Part shown: one piece after another, positions 18,397 through 27,477 of the stretch
Position numbering within the stretch: position 1 is the stretch's first letter
Layout of the letters: each line of letters starts with the position of its first letter
DNA from: an uncultured Lentisphaeria bacterium
GTDB taxonomy: Bacteria; Verrucomicrobiota; Lentisphaeria; Victivallales; UBA1829
DNA length: 63,697 nucleotides
Assembly (NCBI GenBank): GCA_949287225.1
Contig: CASEFP010000148.1
Location: 1 to 63,697 of the forward strand
Direction of reading: 5' to 3'
Notes under the pieces: generated by a model
Told to the model about the DNA's origin: nothing
The model's database searches: none
Seen by the model: only the letters and a program-made list of their open reading frames with translations
Made by a program: the position numbers and the translations under genes

Positions 18397-20193
18397 ATGT
18401 CGGAAAACAATGCGCCAAAAGCGAAAAAATCCCATCCGTTTGCCGTCGGCTGTCTGATTCTGTGCGCGGTTCCGCTGTTGCTTCTGACTGCCGCGCTTCT
18501 TCTCCATTCCGGCGTATTCCGCTCGAATGAGGACGTGCCCGAATACATCCGCAGCGCCCGGCCGCGCGTGGAACAGCGGATGAGTGAACTGGAAAGACAG
18601 ATTCTCGCGAACGCGGAGGGAAATTACGATCCCGATACGACGATTTCGGCGCTTTTTTCCATGGAGAACGCCTTGAGAAAGGCGGAGAATTTTGAACAGA
18701 TGACGGAATATATCGTTCAGGATTCCCCGGAAAAAGTGGCGCCCGAAATCCAGCTGCTCAAATACCGTTTTTTCCAGCTCTGCCGGAAACAGCTTTCCAA
18801 CCGGGAAACCGAGAAGGAACTGAACAGTCTCTACAGTACAGCCCGTTCGGCTCTTCTTGATTTTGCCTCATCCGTGGATCCGGTCGGATTCACCTACAAC
18901 CGTGCGCAGGCGCAGAAGGTCTGGGAAAAGCATCAGGCGGAGGCGAAAATGAGCGCAGAACTCCGGAAACGTGTCGAACGCAGTCAGGAGGAGTTTGTCG
19001 ATTTTCTCTTTTCGTTCATGACCCTTTCCGCCCGCTATTACCGGGAATGGGAACACCTCTGCGCATTCCGGGACCGTGCGTATCTGGCGGCGTGGAAAGG
19101 CGATCCCGGCGAGGTGATTGCGAACGCGTCCGCGGCGGTCAAACTTGCGCCGGACGAGAAGGAGGCGCACATTCTCCTTGCCATGGCTCTTCTGGAACGG
19201 AACGGCGAAAGCGATCTTGCGCTTGCCGAATCCCTTCTTGATGATTTTCTGAAAAAACATCCATCCAGCGCTTCGGGGCATCTGCTGCGCGGTGTTGCGA
19301 AAATCCGCGCGAAGCGTTCCGGCGAGGCGGCAACCGATTTCGCACAGGCGGCGGTCTATTTCCCGAAACAGCAGGAGGAGCTTTCCAGCCGCCTCGGAAT
19401 CTACCGGAAGCGCGCCTATCTGAACAAGTCCATGGAGGGAAGGATCATCGTCAACGCCTACCGCGCGATGATGTCCGGTTCCGGCTACTTCAGCCCGGAC
19501 TTCCAGCTTGCGCGCCTGCTGCTGGAGAGCGGGCGCAGGGAAGAGGCACGGAGGAAAATTTTCGACCACTTCTTCCGACGCCGGATGCAGGGTGAGTGGG
19601 ACAAGGTTCTGGACGATTTCCGTTTTTCCTGGCGCTTCCTGAATACAGAGCTTTTCCGGATTGACGCCGGCGCCGCGGAAACGCTGAAACTTTCGATTGA
19701 TTCGGCCTTCTTCACCAACAGCGTGATCCTGAATGTGAAGAACGACGGAAAGGAACCGCTTCACAATGTGACGGTTCTTCTGTGCGTCCGTTTTACCGAC
19801 ATGTTCAAGGGGGATTACATCTCCTTTCCTGTCGGCGAGACGCTTGCCGCGCTCCCGCCGGGGCGGAGCGTCGAGATCGGGCGGCGCGGCATCGGGGAGG
19901 TCTCCGAGCGGATTCTCGGTGTGAAAAAGAAATTCAAAGACATCATCGAATATGCAGCAGTTGTGATTTCCGACGAGACCATTTCCTGGATCGAATCGAA
20001 AAAAGTCGGCGATATTCTCCCGGATCCCCCGGAGGAAACGTCTGTGCCTGCAAAGGAATCCCAGAGGGAAAGCACTGTGGAAGCCTTTGCGGAAAAAGTC
20101 GGGAAAACAGTGGAGAAAAACGTATCCGGAGCCGTAAGGAAACTGTGGGAATCCTCCGGGAAACAGCAGCCTCCGGCGGAGAGGGAACCATGA
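18397..20193 (+). CDS. Membrane-anchored TPR protein of unknown function
   Basis: I do not recognise the family. The 598 residues begin with a cytoplasmic Lys-rich tail, then one membrane segment (about 15-38, FAVGCLILCAVPLLLLTAALLL), then a long extracytoplasmic part. A TPR-like stretch lies at about 225-330 (VIANASAAVKLAPDEKEAHILLAMALL, HPSSASGHLLRGVAKIRAKR). A beta-rich region follows (about 425-505; DSAFFTNSVILNVKN, VTVLLCVRF), and the tail is rich in Glu and Lys. The stop overlaps the next ATG by four bases, tying it to an AraC-type regulator. Confidence 0.75.
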   Translation: MSENNAPKAKKSHPFAVGCLILCAVPLLLLTAALLLHSGVFRSNEDVPEYIRSARPRVEQRMSELERQILANAEGNYDPDTTISALFSMENALRKAENFEQMTEYIVQDSPEKVAPEIQLLKYRFFQLCRKQLSNRETEKELNSLYSTARSALLDFASSVDPVGFTYNRAQAQKVWEKHQAEAKMSAELRKRVERSQEEFVDFLFSFMTLSARYYREWEHLCAFRDRAYLAAWKGDPGEVIANASAAVKLAPDEKEAHILLAMALLERNGESDLALAESLLDDFLKKHPSSASGHLLRGVAKIRAKRSGEAATDFAQAAVYFPKQQEELSSRLGIYRKRAYLNKSMEGRIIVNAYRAMMSGSGYFSPDFQLARLLLESGRREEARRKIFDHFFRRRMQGEWDKVLDDFRFSWRFLNTELFRIDAGAAETLKLSIDSAFFTNSVILNVKNDGKEPLHNVTVLLCVRFTDMFKGDYISFPVGETLAALPPGRSVEIGRRGIGEVSERILGVKKKFKDIIEYAAVVISDETISWIESKKVGDILPDPPEETSVPAKESQRESTVEAFAEKVGKTVEKNVSGAVRKLWESSGKQQPPAEREP

Positions 20194-21002
20194 ACTATTT
20201 CAGCGACATCAGTTTTGTGACCTGCGGCATCTCCGACTGGGTGGACAACTGCGCCGTAGACCGGCATTTCGAAGGGTATTACGGCATCCAGTATATCTTC
20301 GAGGGCGAAATTTTCGCGAAAGTGGACGATAATCCCGTTGAAATCGCCGACGGGCCGCTTGCCTTCATCACTTATCCCGGGGTCTCTTTCTCCTACGGAT
20401 CGCGTCCGGGGACGCTGCGGCGCCAGGCTCACATCTGTTTCAAGGGCGAACGGGTGAAACGGTACATCCGGAGCGGTCTTCTGGAACTTCGGGAACAGGA
20501 TCTCTTTATCCGGATTACAGCGAATGAGCCTTTCATGCAGACGCTCCGTTCACTTCTCAAGTATCAGCGGATTCCCGGTGAATCCCAGCATGCGCGCGCG
20601 GTTCTTCTGCTTGAGGAGCTTTTGCTTCAGCTCCGGGAACAGGCGCCGGGATCTGCCGGAACCGCCAATCCATATGTCCATTCTCTCCGGCTTCTGCGGG
20701 AAAAAATCGCGGATGCTCCGCAGGCGGACTGGGATTTCGAGCGCGAAGCGGAAAGGCTTTCGGTTTCCTATGTGCATTTCCGCAGACTCTTCCGACAGGT
20801 CACCGGCTGGTCTCCGGGACAGTATCTTCTGGAATGCCGTCTGCGGCACGCGGAAAAACTGCTGATGACCTCCCGTCTCCGCATCAGCGAGATTTCCAGT
20901 GAATGCGGTTTCGAGGACGAATTTCACTTCTCACGCATTTTCAAGAAACACCGCGCGATGTCTCCGTCGCGTCTCCGCACCCTTTACGGCATGCAGGAGT
21001 AG
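20190..21002 (+). CDS. AraC-family transcriptional regulator
   Basis: A 270-residue regulator: an N-terminal cupin-like sensor (about 20-110; HFEGYYGIQYIFEGEIFAKV, split) and two C-terminal helix-turn-helix motifs (AERLSVSYVHFRRLFRQVTG, then ISEISSECGFEDEFHFSRIF and SPSRLR). The pattern is that of sugar-sensing AraC regulators with a cupin arm. It is translationally coupled to the TPR membrane protein, an unusual partner. ATG 20190 overlaps that stop codon. Targets are unknown. Confidence 0.9.
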   Translation: MNYFSDISFVTCGISDWVDNCAVDRHFEGYYGIQYIFEGEIFAKVDDNPVEIADGPLAFITYPGVSFSYGSRPGTLRRQAHICFKGERVKRYIRSGLLELREQDLFIRITANEPFMQTLRSLLKYQRIPGESQHARAVLLLEELLLQLREQAPGSAGTANPYVHSLRLLREKIADAPQADWDFEREAERLSVSYVHFRRLFRQVTGWSPGQYLLECRLRHAEKLLMTSRLRISEISSECGFEDEFHFSRIFKKHRAMSPSRLRTLYGMQE

Positions 21003-21076
21003 TCCGCCGCTGTTCCGGCGGGAAACAAGTGTTTTTCTCATTTTCATTCCCTTTGCAGTTTTTTCATTCTTTCCTC

Positions 21077-21105
21077 TTGAAAAAATAACAGAAAAGCAGT
21101 ATTTT
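21077..21105 (+). promoter_or_regulatory. Sigma-70-type promoter for the flavodoxin/ferredoxin gene
   Basis: TTGAAA (21077-21082), 17-base spacer, TATTTT (21100-21105); ATG at 21145. Confidence 0.65.
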
Positions 21106-21144
21106 TCCGCTGTCAAACAACTGAATGGGAGCATAGGTTGAACC

Positions 21145-21951
21145 ATGCATAAAATCTACTGGTTTTCCGGAACGGGCAATACCCTGTATGCCGCAAGAGA
21201 GTTTGCAAAATCCTTTCCTGATGCCCAGCTGCTTTCAATCGCGTCGCTGGACCGTGCCGAAGATGTCGTTCTCGGTTCCGAGCTGACCGGAATCTTCTTC
21301 CCCGCCTACTGTATGGGGATTCCGCATATCATCGAACAGTTTCTGGCTCGGGTTGTCCCCCAGGATAAGGGAAACAACGGAAGGTTCATCTACGCGGTCT
21401 GCACCTCCGGCGGTTATCCCGGCGGAGCGCTTCCGATGATCGAGGACACGCTCGCGGAGAAGGGGATCAACCTCAACGCCTCCTTCCATATCCGGATGCC
21501 GTCGAACTACATTCCTCTCTCGAATCCGCCGAATGAGAAGCAGCAGGCGGCACTTTTCGTCAAGGCGGACCGGGCGATCCGGATTGCGGTGATCGCGGTC
21601 AAAAAACGCAGAAAAACACGTCCTTTGCGGGTGTTTCCGATCGACACCTTCCTGAAATTTGTTTCAAAACGCGCGGTTGCCACTCTGGAAACCTCCGATA
21701 AATATTTTCGCGTTGAAGAAAGCTGCGATGGCTGCGGACTGTGCTCAAGACTCTGTCCGGCCTCGAATCTTTCCATGGATGCCGATGAACGGCCTGTCTG
21801 GCATCACCATTGCGAGCAGTGCATGGCCTGTCTCCAGTGGTGCCCGAAAAAGGCGATTCAGTACAAGGATCTTACTGTGAACCGCACCCGCTACCACAAC
21901 CCGTTTGTCATGGCCTCGGAACTTTACCGTGTGAAGGAAGAAAACGAATAA
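21145..21951 (+). CDS. EFR1-type flavodoxin/ferredoxin fusion protein
   Basis: Residues 1-150 form a flavodoxin-like domain with the FMN loop FSGTGNTLYAA and TSGGYPGGA. Residues about 190-240 carry two [4Fe-4S] motifs, CDGCGLCSRLCP and CEQCMACLQWCP. This 268-residue fusion is the EFR1 (ferrodoxin-flavodoxin) pattern of strict anaerobes. It probably moves low-potential electrons in the cytoplasm, but the physiological partner is unknown. It is a single-gene unit with its own promoter, and one repeat-family copy lies after it. Confidence 0.88.
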   Translation: MHKIYWFSGTGNTLYAAREFAKSFPDAQLLSIASLDRAEDVVLGSELTGIFFPAYCMGIPHIIEQFLARVVPQDKGNNGRFIYAVCTSGGYPGGALPMIEDTLAEKGINLNASFHIRMPSNYIPLSNPPNEKQQAALFVKADRAIRIAVIAVKKRRKTRPLRVFPIDTFLKFVSKRAVATLETSDKYFRVEESCDGCGLCSRLCPASNLSMDADERPVWHHHCEQCMACLQWCPKKAIQYKDLTVNRTRYHNPFVMASELYRVKEENE

Positions 21952-21970
21952 ACTGTCCCGGTGCAGAGCA

Positions 21971-22050
21971 CGCGCCCGTATCGGGGATTTCGCCTTCGGC
22001 GACCAGCTTGCGCAGCTGGACCGCGGCAGGACTGATAGGAGAGCACGAAT
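21971..22050 (-). repeat. Structured dispersed repeat, copy R1 (minus orientation)
   Basis: Read on the minus strand this holds the family core TCAGTCCTGCCGCGGTCC and the stem CCAGCT-GCGCA-AGCTGG (22003-22019 on plus), followed by GGCGAAATCCCCGATAC, as in copy R2. It lies between the convergent ferredoxin and permease genes. The GCGATGC hairpin of R2-R4 is missing. Confidence 0.85.
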
Positions 22051-22080
22051 CTATTTTTTTATAAATCGTGTGCGCTGGCC

Positions 22081-23265
22081 TTATGCTCTCGCGTCAAGAG
22101 CCTTGCGCAGTCCTTCCCCCGCGAAGTTGAACGCGCAGACTGCCAGGAAGATTGCGAGTCCCGGCCAGAGCATCAGATGCCAGTAGGTGAGGGGATCGGG
22201 AAATGCCTGGCGCAGAAGTTCCCCCCAGCTTGAAGTCGGATCCTGCACGCCGAAGCCGAGGAAGCTCAGCGAACTTTCCGCAAGGATTGCACCCGCCACC
22301 TCAAACGTGAACGAGACAAAGATCGGTGCGGAAACGTTCGGCAGCAGGTGGAAGAGCAGGATCCGCCATACCGGCGTCCCCATCGCTTCGCAGCTCTGAA
22401 TGTATTCCATCTTGCGCGCCTTGAGCGTTTCGCCGCGCACCAGGCGGCAGAGCCCTGTCCATCCGGTCAATCCGATGACAAGGATCACCAGAAGGATCGA
22501 CTGACGCGAACCGTAATCCAGCATGATCGACATCAGGATCAGAAGCAGAAGAAACGTCGGGAAGCAGATGACGATTTCAACCAGGCGCATGACCAGAAGA
22601 TCGGTTCGTCCTCCCCGGTAGCCGGCGAAAAGTCCGATGATTGTGCCGAGACTCATCGCGATGCCGGTGGCGAGAAATCCCACAGCAAGTGAAACTCGTG
22701 CCCCGTAGATCATCCGCGAAAGCACATCGCGTCCGGCATGATCCGTGCCGAACCAGTGTTCGCGCGACGGCTTCCCGTAAGGAACCGCGACCGTTTCAAA
22801 CGGCCCGTAGGGAACCGGGGCGAACAAGGCGAAATCCGGTTTTTGCATCGCCGCGGCGATCTCCCGCCACGGGGTCTTGTCGATTCTCCTTCCCTGCGTC
22901 AGAAACGGGATCAGCAGAAGAAGCGCGACGGCCAGGACCGCGATGTGGAAAACACGCCGGTGCAGTTTCCTCGTCAAAAGATACAGGAGGAGCAGAAGCG
23001 GGAGAAACAGCATCAGATAGTTGAAGGTCTTTTCCACAAAGAGTTCCGAACTTTCCGGAGCGATCATCGCCCGCAGTGCCGGACTTGACAGCGAGCCGTC
23101 CAGCAGGACGAGGAGCGGCTTCCCGTTGGCGATCAGCGGTGCGAATACGGCGACGGCGCAGAGAAACACGATGACCAGGAGCCCCGCCATCGCGGTCCCG
23201 TTCCTGCGGAATTTTTTCCAGATTTCCCGCGCTGCGGAATACTCCTGTGACGTACTTTCGCCCAT
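22081..23265 (-). CDS. ABC transporter permease, OppC/DppC type
   Basis: Inner-membrane half of a peptide-type importer. The C-terminal 230 residues are a standard binding-protein-dependent permease domain: EHWFGTDHAGRDVLSRMIYG, then the EAA loop CEAMGTPVWRILLFHLLPN and SSLSFLGFGVQDPTSSWG. At 394 residues it is about 100 longer than usual. The extra part lies after the first membrane helix and holds two further hydrophobic helices (about 85-135). No OppB, ATPase or binding-protein gene is adjacent, so its partners must lie elsewhere or it is an orphan. Start ATG 23265 has AGGAGA nine bases upstream, five bases after the NUDIX stop. Confidence 0.88.
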   Translation of the reverse strand: MGESTSQEYSAAREIWKKFRRNGTAMAGLLVIVFLCAVAVFAPLIANGKPLLVLLDGSLSSPALRAMIAPESSELFVEKTFNYLMLFLPLLLLLYLLTRKLHRRVFHIAVLAVALLLLIPFLTQGRRIDKTPWREIAAAMQKPDFALFAPVPYGPFETVAVPYGKPSREHWFGTDHAGRDVLSRMIYGARVSLAVGFLATGIAMSLGTIIGLFAGYRGGRTDLLVMRLVEIVICFPTFLLLLILMSIMLDYGSRQSILLVILVIGLTGWTGLCRLVRGETLKARKMEYIQSCEAMGTPVWRILLFHLLPNVSAPIFVSFTFEVAGAILAESSLSFLGFGVQDPTSSWGELLRQAFPDPLTYWHLMLWPGLAIFLAVCAFNFAGEGLRKALDARA

Positions 23266-23270
23266 CGCTT

Positions 23271-23786
23271 CTATTCTCCTGTTCCGAAAAAGATTCCAAG
23301 CTCACGCTTGAGCATCGGTGTGAACTCTTCCGCGTCGAGCGCCACTTTCTCCCGGAGCTCGTCAAAGGTGAAGAAGGCGACCTCGTCCAGTTCGGATTTC
23401 TGGATGGTGAAGGGGCCCGCCGTCACGGTTGAATAGACACGTGTGTTTTCCGATTCGATCTCGTTGCGGATTTTCATGTCAAAGCGGTGTGTCAGAGGAA
23501 GATCGGGGGGAAGCCCGAGCTCCTCCCCCATCTCGCGAATCGCGGCGGCGGGATAATCCTCCCCGCAAGCGAGATGCCCGCCGACGGCGGTATCCCATTT
23601 CCCCGGCTGAATGTCCTTGGTTTTCGCCCGTTTCTGAAGAAGGAGGCGCTTCCCGTCCGGATGCAGCACGATCACGTGCACGCTGCGGTGGATGAGAGCG
23701 GGATTCCCGTGGCATTCGCTCCGGGAGGCGGTTCCGATGACCGCTCCCGTGGCGTCGTCGATGATGTCAAAGCGTTCCTCCGGCAT
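23271..23786 (-). CDS. NUDIX hydrolase
   Basis: The 171 residues carry a complete Nudix box at about 69-91: G-x5-E-x7-REMGEELG (GGHLACGED, then REMGEELGL). The N-terminal HRSVHVIVLHPDGK and QKRAKTKDIQPGKWD pattern resembles the isopentenyl-diphosphate isomerase-like/YfcD branch, so the substrate may be a nucleotide or a prenyl diphosphate; this cannot be decided. ATG 23786 follows GGAGA by six bases. It is the first gene of a two-gene unit with the permease. Confidence 0.88.
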   Translation of the reverse strand: MPEERFDIIDDATGAVIGTASRSECHGNPALIHRSVHVIVLHPDGKRLLLQKRAKTKDIQPGKWDTAVGGHLACGEDYPAAAIREMGEELGLPPDLPLTHRFDMKIRNEIESENTRVYSTVTAGPFTIQKSELDEVAFFTFDELREKVALDAEEFTPMLKRELGIFFGTGE

Positions 23787-23825
23787 ACTGCGTCTCCGGA
23801 ACGGGGGAATGGTCGTTCCCCGCGC

Positions 23826-26402
23826 TCACTCCTCCTTCTTTTTCCGTGATCGGCGTTTCGGCGCCTCTTCAGCAGCGGGCGCCTGATCCTCTTCCTTTCC
23901 CTCCGGGAAAAATACCAGTTTCCGGTTGTCCGCCCTGACATGGATGACGGGCGCATCCTTGAAGTATCCGCGCAGAATATCTTCCGCAAGCGCGTCTTCC
24001 AGATAGCGCTCCACTGCACGGCGGAGCGGACGGGCGCCGTATTCGGGCTGATAGCCCTTGTCGATCAGGAAGGAGATGACCTCGGGATCAAGGATCAGTT
24101 CCTTGCCCTGGTCGCGCATCCTGCGGACCAGACGGTCGGTTTCAAGCAGAACGATCCGTTCCAGATCGGCGCGTTCGAGACGGCGGAAGACTATGATGTC
24201 GTCGACGCGGTTGATGAACTCCGGTTTGAAATTCTTCTTTGCCATTTCGATCAGGCGGTCGCGCACCTTTTCAAAGGAGTCGTCCTTCCTGTTCGGATCG
24301 GAGAAGCCCAGCGTGGCGTTTTTCATGACCTGTTCCGCTCCGAGGTTGCTGGTCATGATGATGATGGTGTTGCGGAAGTCGATGCGCCGTCCGAGAGTGT
24401 CCGTGATGCGGCCCTCGTCGAGAATCTGGAGCAGCATGTGCATCACGTCCGGATGGGCCTTTTCGATCTCGTCGAACAGAATCACGCTGTAGGGACGGCG
24501 GCGGACGCGCTCGGTCAGTTCGCCGCCCTCGCCGTGTCCGACATAGCCGGGAGGAGAGCCGATCAGGCGGCTGACATTGAATTTTTCCATGTATTCGGAC
24601 ATGTCAACCTGAATCAGTGCATCGGGGTCTCCGAAAATGAATTCGGCGAGGGCTTTTGCCAGCAGAGTTTTACCGACACCGGTCGGGCCTAGGAAGATGA
24701 AGGACCCTATCGGTCTGCGCGGATCCTTGAGGTCGGCGCGGGAGCGCCGCAACGCCCGGGAAATGGCGCCGACGGCGTCGCTCTGCCCGATGACGGTCCC
24801 TGAAATTTCCTCCTCCATGCGCAGCAGCCGTTCATTTTCTCCCTCCTGCATCTGGTGCACCGGAACACCGCAGAGTTTGGATACAATGACTGCAATCTCC
24901 TTCGTATCAATTACGCTGTGCTGGTTTTTGCAGGAGTTCTTCCAGTCGTTCATGATTTTGTCGATCCGGGTCCGGAGTTCGTGTTCCCGGTTGCGGCAGG
25001 CTGCGGCGTCCTCGTATTTCTGCTCGGCAATGGCATTTTCCTTCTTTTTTGCGACGAGTTTGAGTTCCTCCTCCATTGCGGAAACATCGGGAGCCTTGGG
25101 CATGTTCATAATGCGGGCGCGCGCTCCGGCTTCATCCATGACGTCGATTGCCTTGTCCGGCAGAAAGCGCCCGCTGATGTAACGGTCTGACAGCTTCACC
25201 GCGGAAACGACCGCCTCCGGCGTATAGGTGACACCGTGATGTTTTTCATAGGTCGGACGGATTCCGTTGAGAATTTTTATGGCATCTTCGATCGAGGGCG
25301 GTTCGACCATCACCGGCTGGAAGCGGCGTTCGAGCGCGGCGTCCTTTTCAATGCCCTTGCGGTATTCGTCAAGTGTGGTTGCCCCGACGCACTGCAGCTC
25401 GCCGCGGGAGAGGGCCGGTTTGATGATGTTGGCGGCATCCATTGCACCCTCGGCTCCACCCGCCCCGACGATGGTGTGCAGCTCGTCGATGAACAGAATC
25501 ACGCGTCTTGAGTTGCGCACCTCGTCGATGACCGCCTTGATGCGCTCCTCGAACTGTCCGCGGTATTTTGTGCCCGCGACCATGAGCGGCAGGTCGAGAG
25601 CGAAGATTTTTTTGTTGTGAAGAAGTTCCGGCACGTTTCCGGAGGCGATCGCCTGTGCAAGGCCTTCAATGATTGCAGTCTTGCCGACACCGGCTTCTCC
25701 GATCAGGACCGGATTGTTTTTGGTCCGGCGGCAGAGAATCTGGGTCACTCGCTCGATTTCCTCATGTCGGCCGATTACGGGATCAAGCTCTCCCTTTTTC
25801 GCCATTTCCGTGAGATCGCGCCCGAAAGCGTTCAAAGCGTTGAACTCCTCTTCCTGTTTGCCTGATGAATTGTTTCTGTTCCCTTCCGTGGAATTTCCGG
25901 AGGGTTCCTGGACGTCCTCTCCGGAATCCGGAATGAAATTCGGATCCAGTGCGCGCATGACCTCGCGGCGGATTTTTTCAAGATCCACCTTCATATTCCT
26001 CAGAACTTTCGCCGCCGTGCTCTGTCCCTCGCGGAGGATGGCCAGAAGCAGATGTTCCGTCCCGATGAAATTGTAGTTCATGGATTTTGCCTCGTCCGCG
26101 GACATCAGGAGGATTTTCTTCAGGGCCGGGGTAAACGGCTGCGGTCCGTCCTGTCTGGTGATACCCGCCGGGGTCGTATTCTTTTCCACTTCAAGCCGGA
26201 GATTCTGGAGGTTGACCCCGACCGCTTTCAACGCCGCGACCGCGACTCCTTCTCCCAGGGCGACAATGCCGAGCAGCAGATGTTCCGCTCCAATGTAGTC
26301 ATGATTGAAATGTTCCGCCTCTTTCTGCGCAAGGATCAGGACGTGTTTTGCGCGCGGCGTGAAATTTTTGATCCAGTTGTTCAGATCATCCGGTTCCGGC
26401 AT
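23826..26402 (-). CDS. clpC: AAA+ unfoldase ClpC
   Basis: ATP-driven unfoldase that feeds ClpP. From ATG 26402 (GGGAG seven bases upstream) it has 858 residues: two N-terminal Clp repeats ([20 protein letters not shown] and a second near 100), AAA-1 with Walker A GEAGVGKT, a UVR-like coiled middle domain ([18 protein letters not shown]), AAA-2 with GPTGVGKT and [11 protein letters not shown], and a Lys/Arg-rich tail. The middle UVR motif separates ClpC from ClpB and ClpA. A longer frame from TTG 26459 has no ribosome site. No clpP or mcsAB is nearby. Confidence 0.95.
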   Translation of the reverse strand: MPEPDDLNNWIKNFTPRAKHVLILAQKEAEHFNHDYIGAEHLLLGIVALGEGVAVAALKAVGVNLQNLRLEVEKNTTPAGITRQDGPQPFTPALKKILLMSADEAKSMNYNFIGTEHLLLAILREGQSTAAKVLRNMKVDLEKIRREVMRALDPNFIPDSGEDVQEPSGNSTEGNRNNSSGKQEEEFNALNAFGRDLTEMAKKGELDPVIGRHEEIERVTQILCRRTKNNPVLIGEAGVGKTAIIEGLAQAIASGNVPELLHNKKIFALDLPLMVAGTKYRGQFEERIKAVIDEVRNSRRVILFIDELHTIVGAGGAEGAMDAANIIKPALSRGELQCVGATTLDEYRKGIEKDAALERRFQPVMVEPPSIEDAIKILNGIRPTYEKHHGVTYTPEAVVSAVKLSDRYISGRFLPDKAIDVMDEAGARARIMNMPKAPDVSAMEEELKLVAKKKENAIAEQKYEDAAACRNREHELRTRIDKIMNDWKNSCKNQHSVIDTKEIAVIVSKLCGVPVHQMQEGENERLLRMEEEISGTVIGQSDAVGAISRALRRSRADLKDPRRPIGSFIFLGPTGVGKTLLAKALAEFIFGDPDALIQVDMSEYMEKFNVSRLIGSPPGYVGHGEGGELTERVRRRPYSVILFDEIEKAHPDVMHMLLQILDEGRITDTLGRRIDFRNTIIIMTSNLGAEQVMKNATLGFSDPNRKDDSFEKVRDRLIEMAKKNFKPEFINRVDDIIVFRRLERADLERIVLLETDRLVRRMRDQGKELILDPEVISFLIDKGYQPEYGARPLRRAVERYLEDALAEDILRGYFKDAPVIHVRADNRKLVFFPEGKEEDQAPAAEEAPKRRSRKKKEE

Positions 26403-26457
26403 GAGACGACTCCCGTTAACAGGACGGATGCGGTTCTCCGCCTCCGTGCTTGATTTC

Positions 26458-26493
26458 AAAAAAAAGGACGTTCGGTATTATACACGAACGTCC
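26458..26493 (-). terminator. Rho-independent terminator of the 263-residue membrane protein gene
   Basis: On the minus strand GGACGTTCG and CGAACGTCC form a perfect 9-bp stem (plus 26466-26474 and 26485-26493) around a 10-base loop, followed at once by eight T. The loop contains TATAAT, the likely -10 of clpC. Confidence 0.85.
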
Positions 26494-26504
26494 TGCAAAT
26501 GCAA
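26477..26504 (-). promoter_or_regulatory. clpC promoter embedded in the terminator
   Basis: Minus strand: TTGCAT (plus 26499-26504), 16-base spacer, perfect TATAAT (plus 26477-26482). Transcription would start within or just after the 3' arm of the upstream terminator, about 65-70 bases before the clpC ATG. Confidence 0.65.
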
Positions 26505-26526
26505 ATTGACGAATCAACAAAAACGG

Positions 26527-27318
26527 TTACTTCGCGAAGATTCCCTGGTTTTTCTTGTCCACCTCTGCGACATTTTCCGGGGTGACGAGAATGTATCTGA
26601 CATCGAATGCCTTCTGCGGATCGGACGGCGCGGTCTTTTCCGGATCATAGGCGTTGGGATCATTCTTCATGACTGCTGTCGCGGCGATGAGGCCGGCGGC
26701 GATGACCCGCTTGAGATTGTAGACTTCACCGGTGACGATGACCGCCTGAACTTTCTTGGGATCCTTCTTCCAGATGGAGAGCTTCTGGATTTCGCTCGGA
26801 TTGAACGGAAGACTCGTCATGATGATGAAGAGGTTCGTGTTCGGATACTTGTTGAAGATATCGTTGAAGAGCTTGGCCGTGATGAGGGATTCCATCGGCA
26901 TCGGGTTGTCCGGGGACATTTCCGGCGTGTTGAGCTCTTCCGTGGCTTCCACTTCGATTCCGTTGAGAGCCTGCACCATGGCGTCATAAGCGCCTTTGTT
27001 GATCTGGTTCTTTGCCAGATCCTTTTCCGTGATGATGACAGCCTTCTTGCCGGCGTATTTGCCGACGAGATACTTGCCGATGATCTGGGAACGCGCCGCA
27101 GCATAGGCCGTTTCGTTCTTGATGATCCGGTTCATTTCACGGTCTTCCCCGCCGAAAATCCCCTGATCCCAGAGAACGGTTCCAGCTCCAACCAGAATCA
27201 GAATCAGGAATACAAACGCCAGCGCCTGCGCATTCGGGTTTGTTTTCTGCTTCTTCTGACACCAGATGATTCCAATCAGTGCTACGACCATTAAGGCAAT
27301 GCCTATCACCAGGTACAT
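26527..27318 (-). CDS. Small membrane protein of unknown function
   Basis: I do not recognise the family. The 263 residues have two N-terminal membrane helices (about 2-20, LVIGIALMVVALIGIIW; about 33-51, LAFVFLILILVGAGTVLW). The rest is a soluble domain with an alternating beta/alpha pattern (KKAVIITEKDLAKN, NTNLFIIMTSLPFN, VQAVIVTGEVYNL, VRYILVTPENVAEV), suggesting a Rossmann-like fold without catalytic motifs I can name. AGGAGGTAAGG directly before ATG 27318 is one of the strongest ribosome sites in the window, so the protein may be abundant. It is transcribed alone, with its own promoter and terminator. Confidence 0.7.
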   Translation of the reverse strand: MYLVIGIALMVVALIGIIWCQKKQKTNPNAQALAFVFLILILVGAGTVLWDQGIFGGEDREMNRIIKNETAYAAARSQIIGKYLVGKYAGKKAVIITEKDLAKNQINKGAYDAMVQALNGIEVEATEELNTPEMSPDNPMPMESLITAKLFNDIFNKYPNTNLFIIMTSLPFNPSEIQKLSIWKKDPKKVQAVIVTGEVYNLKRVIAAGLIAATAVMKNDPNAYDPEKTAPSDPQKAFDVRYILVTPENVAEVDKKNQGIFAK

Positions 27319-27387
27319 TTCCTTACCTCCTCTTTCCTTTGTTTTGGGTTTATTTTTCTATGATAGAAATATAATTTCTTGCCTACG

Positions 27388-27415
27388 AATATAACATTGC
27401 AGAGATACTTTTCAA
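27388..27415 (-). promoter_or_regulatory. Promoter of the 263-residue membrane protein gene
   Basis: Minus strand: TTGAAA (plus 27410-27415), 16-base spacer, TATATT (plus 27388-27393). Confidence 0.6.
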
Positions 27416-27477
27416 TAGAAAGTTTTCAAGAAACTCGAAAAAATCTCATTTTTTTTATCAGAAAAATTCCTGTTTTT

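Noticed and set aside
16243..18507. Long minus-strand frame opposite recQ
   Set aside because: Shadow of a well-supported helicase gene; composition rich in Arg/Pro/Gln with no domain.
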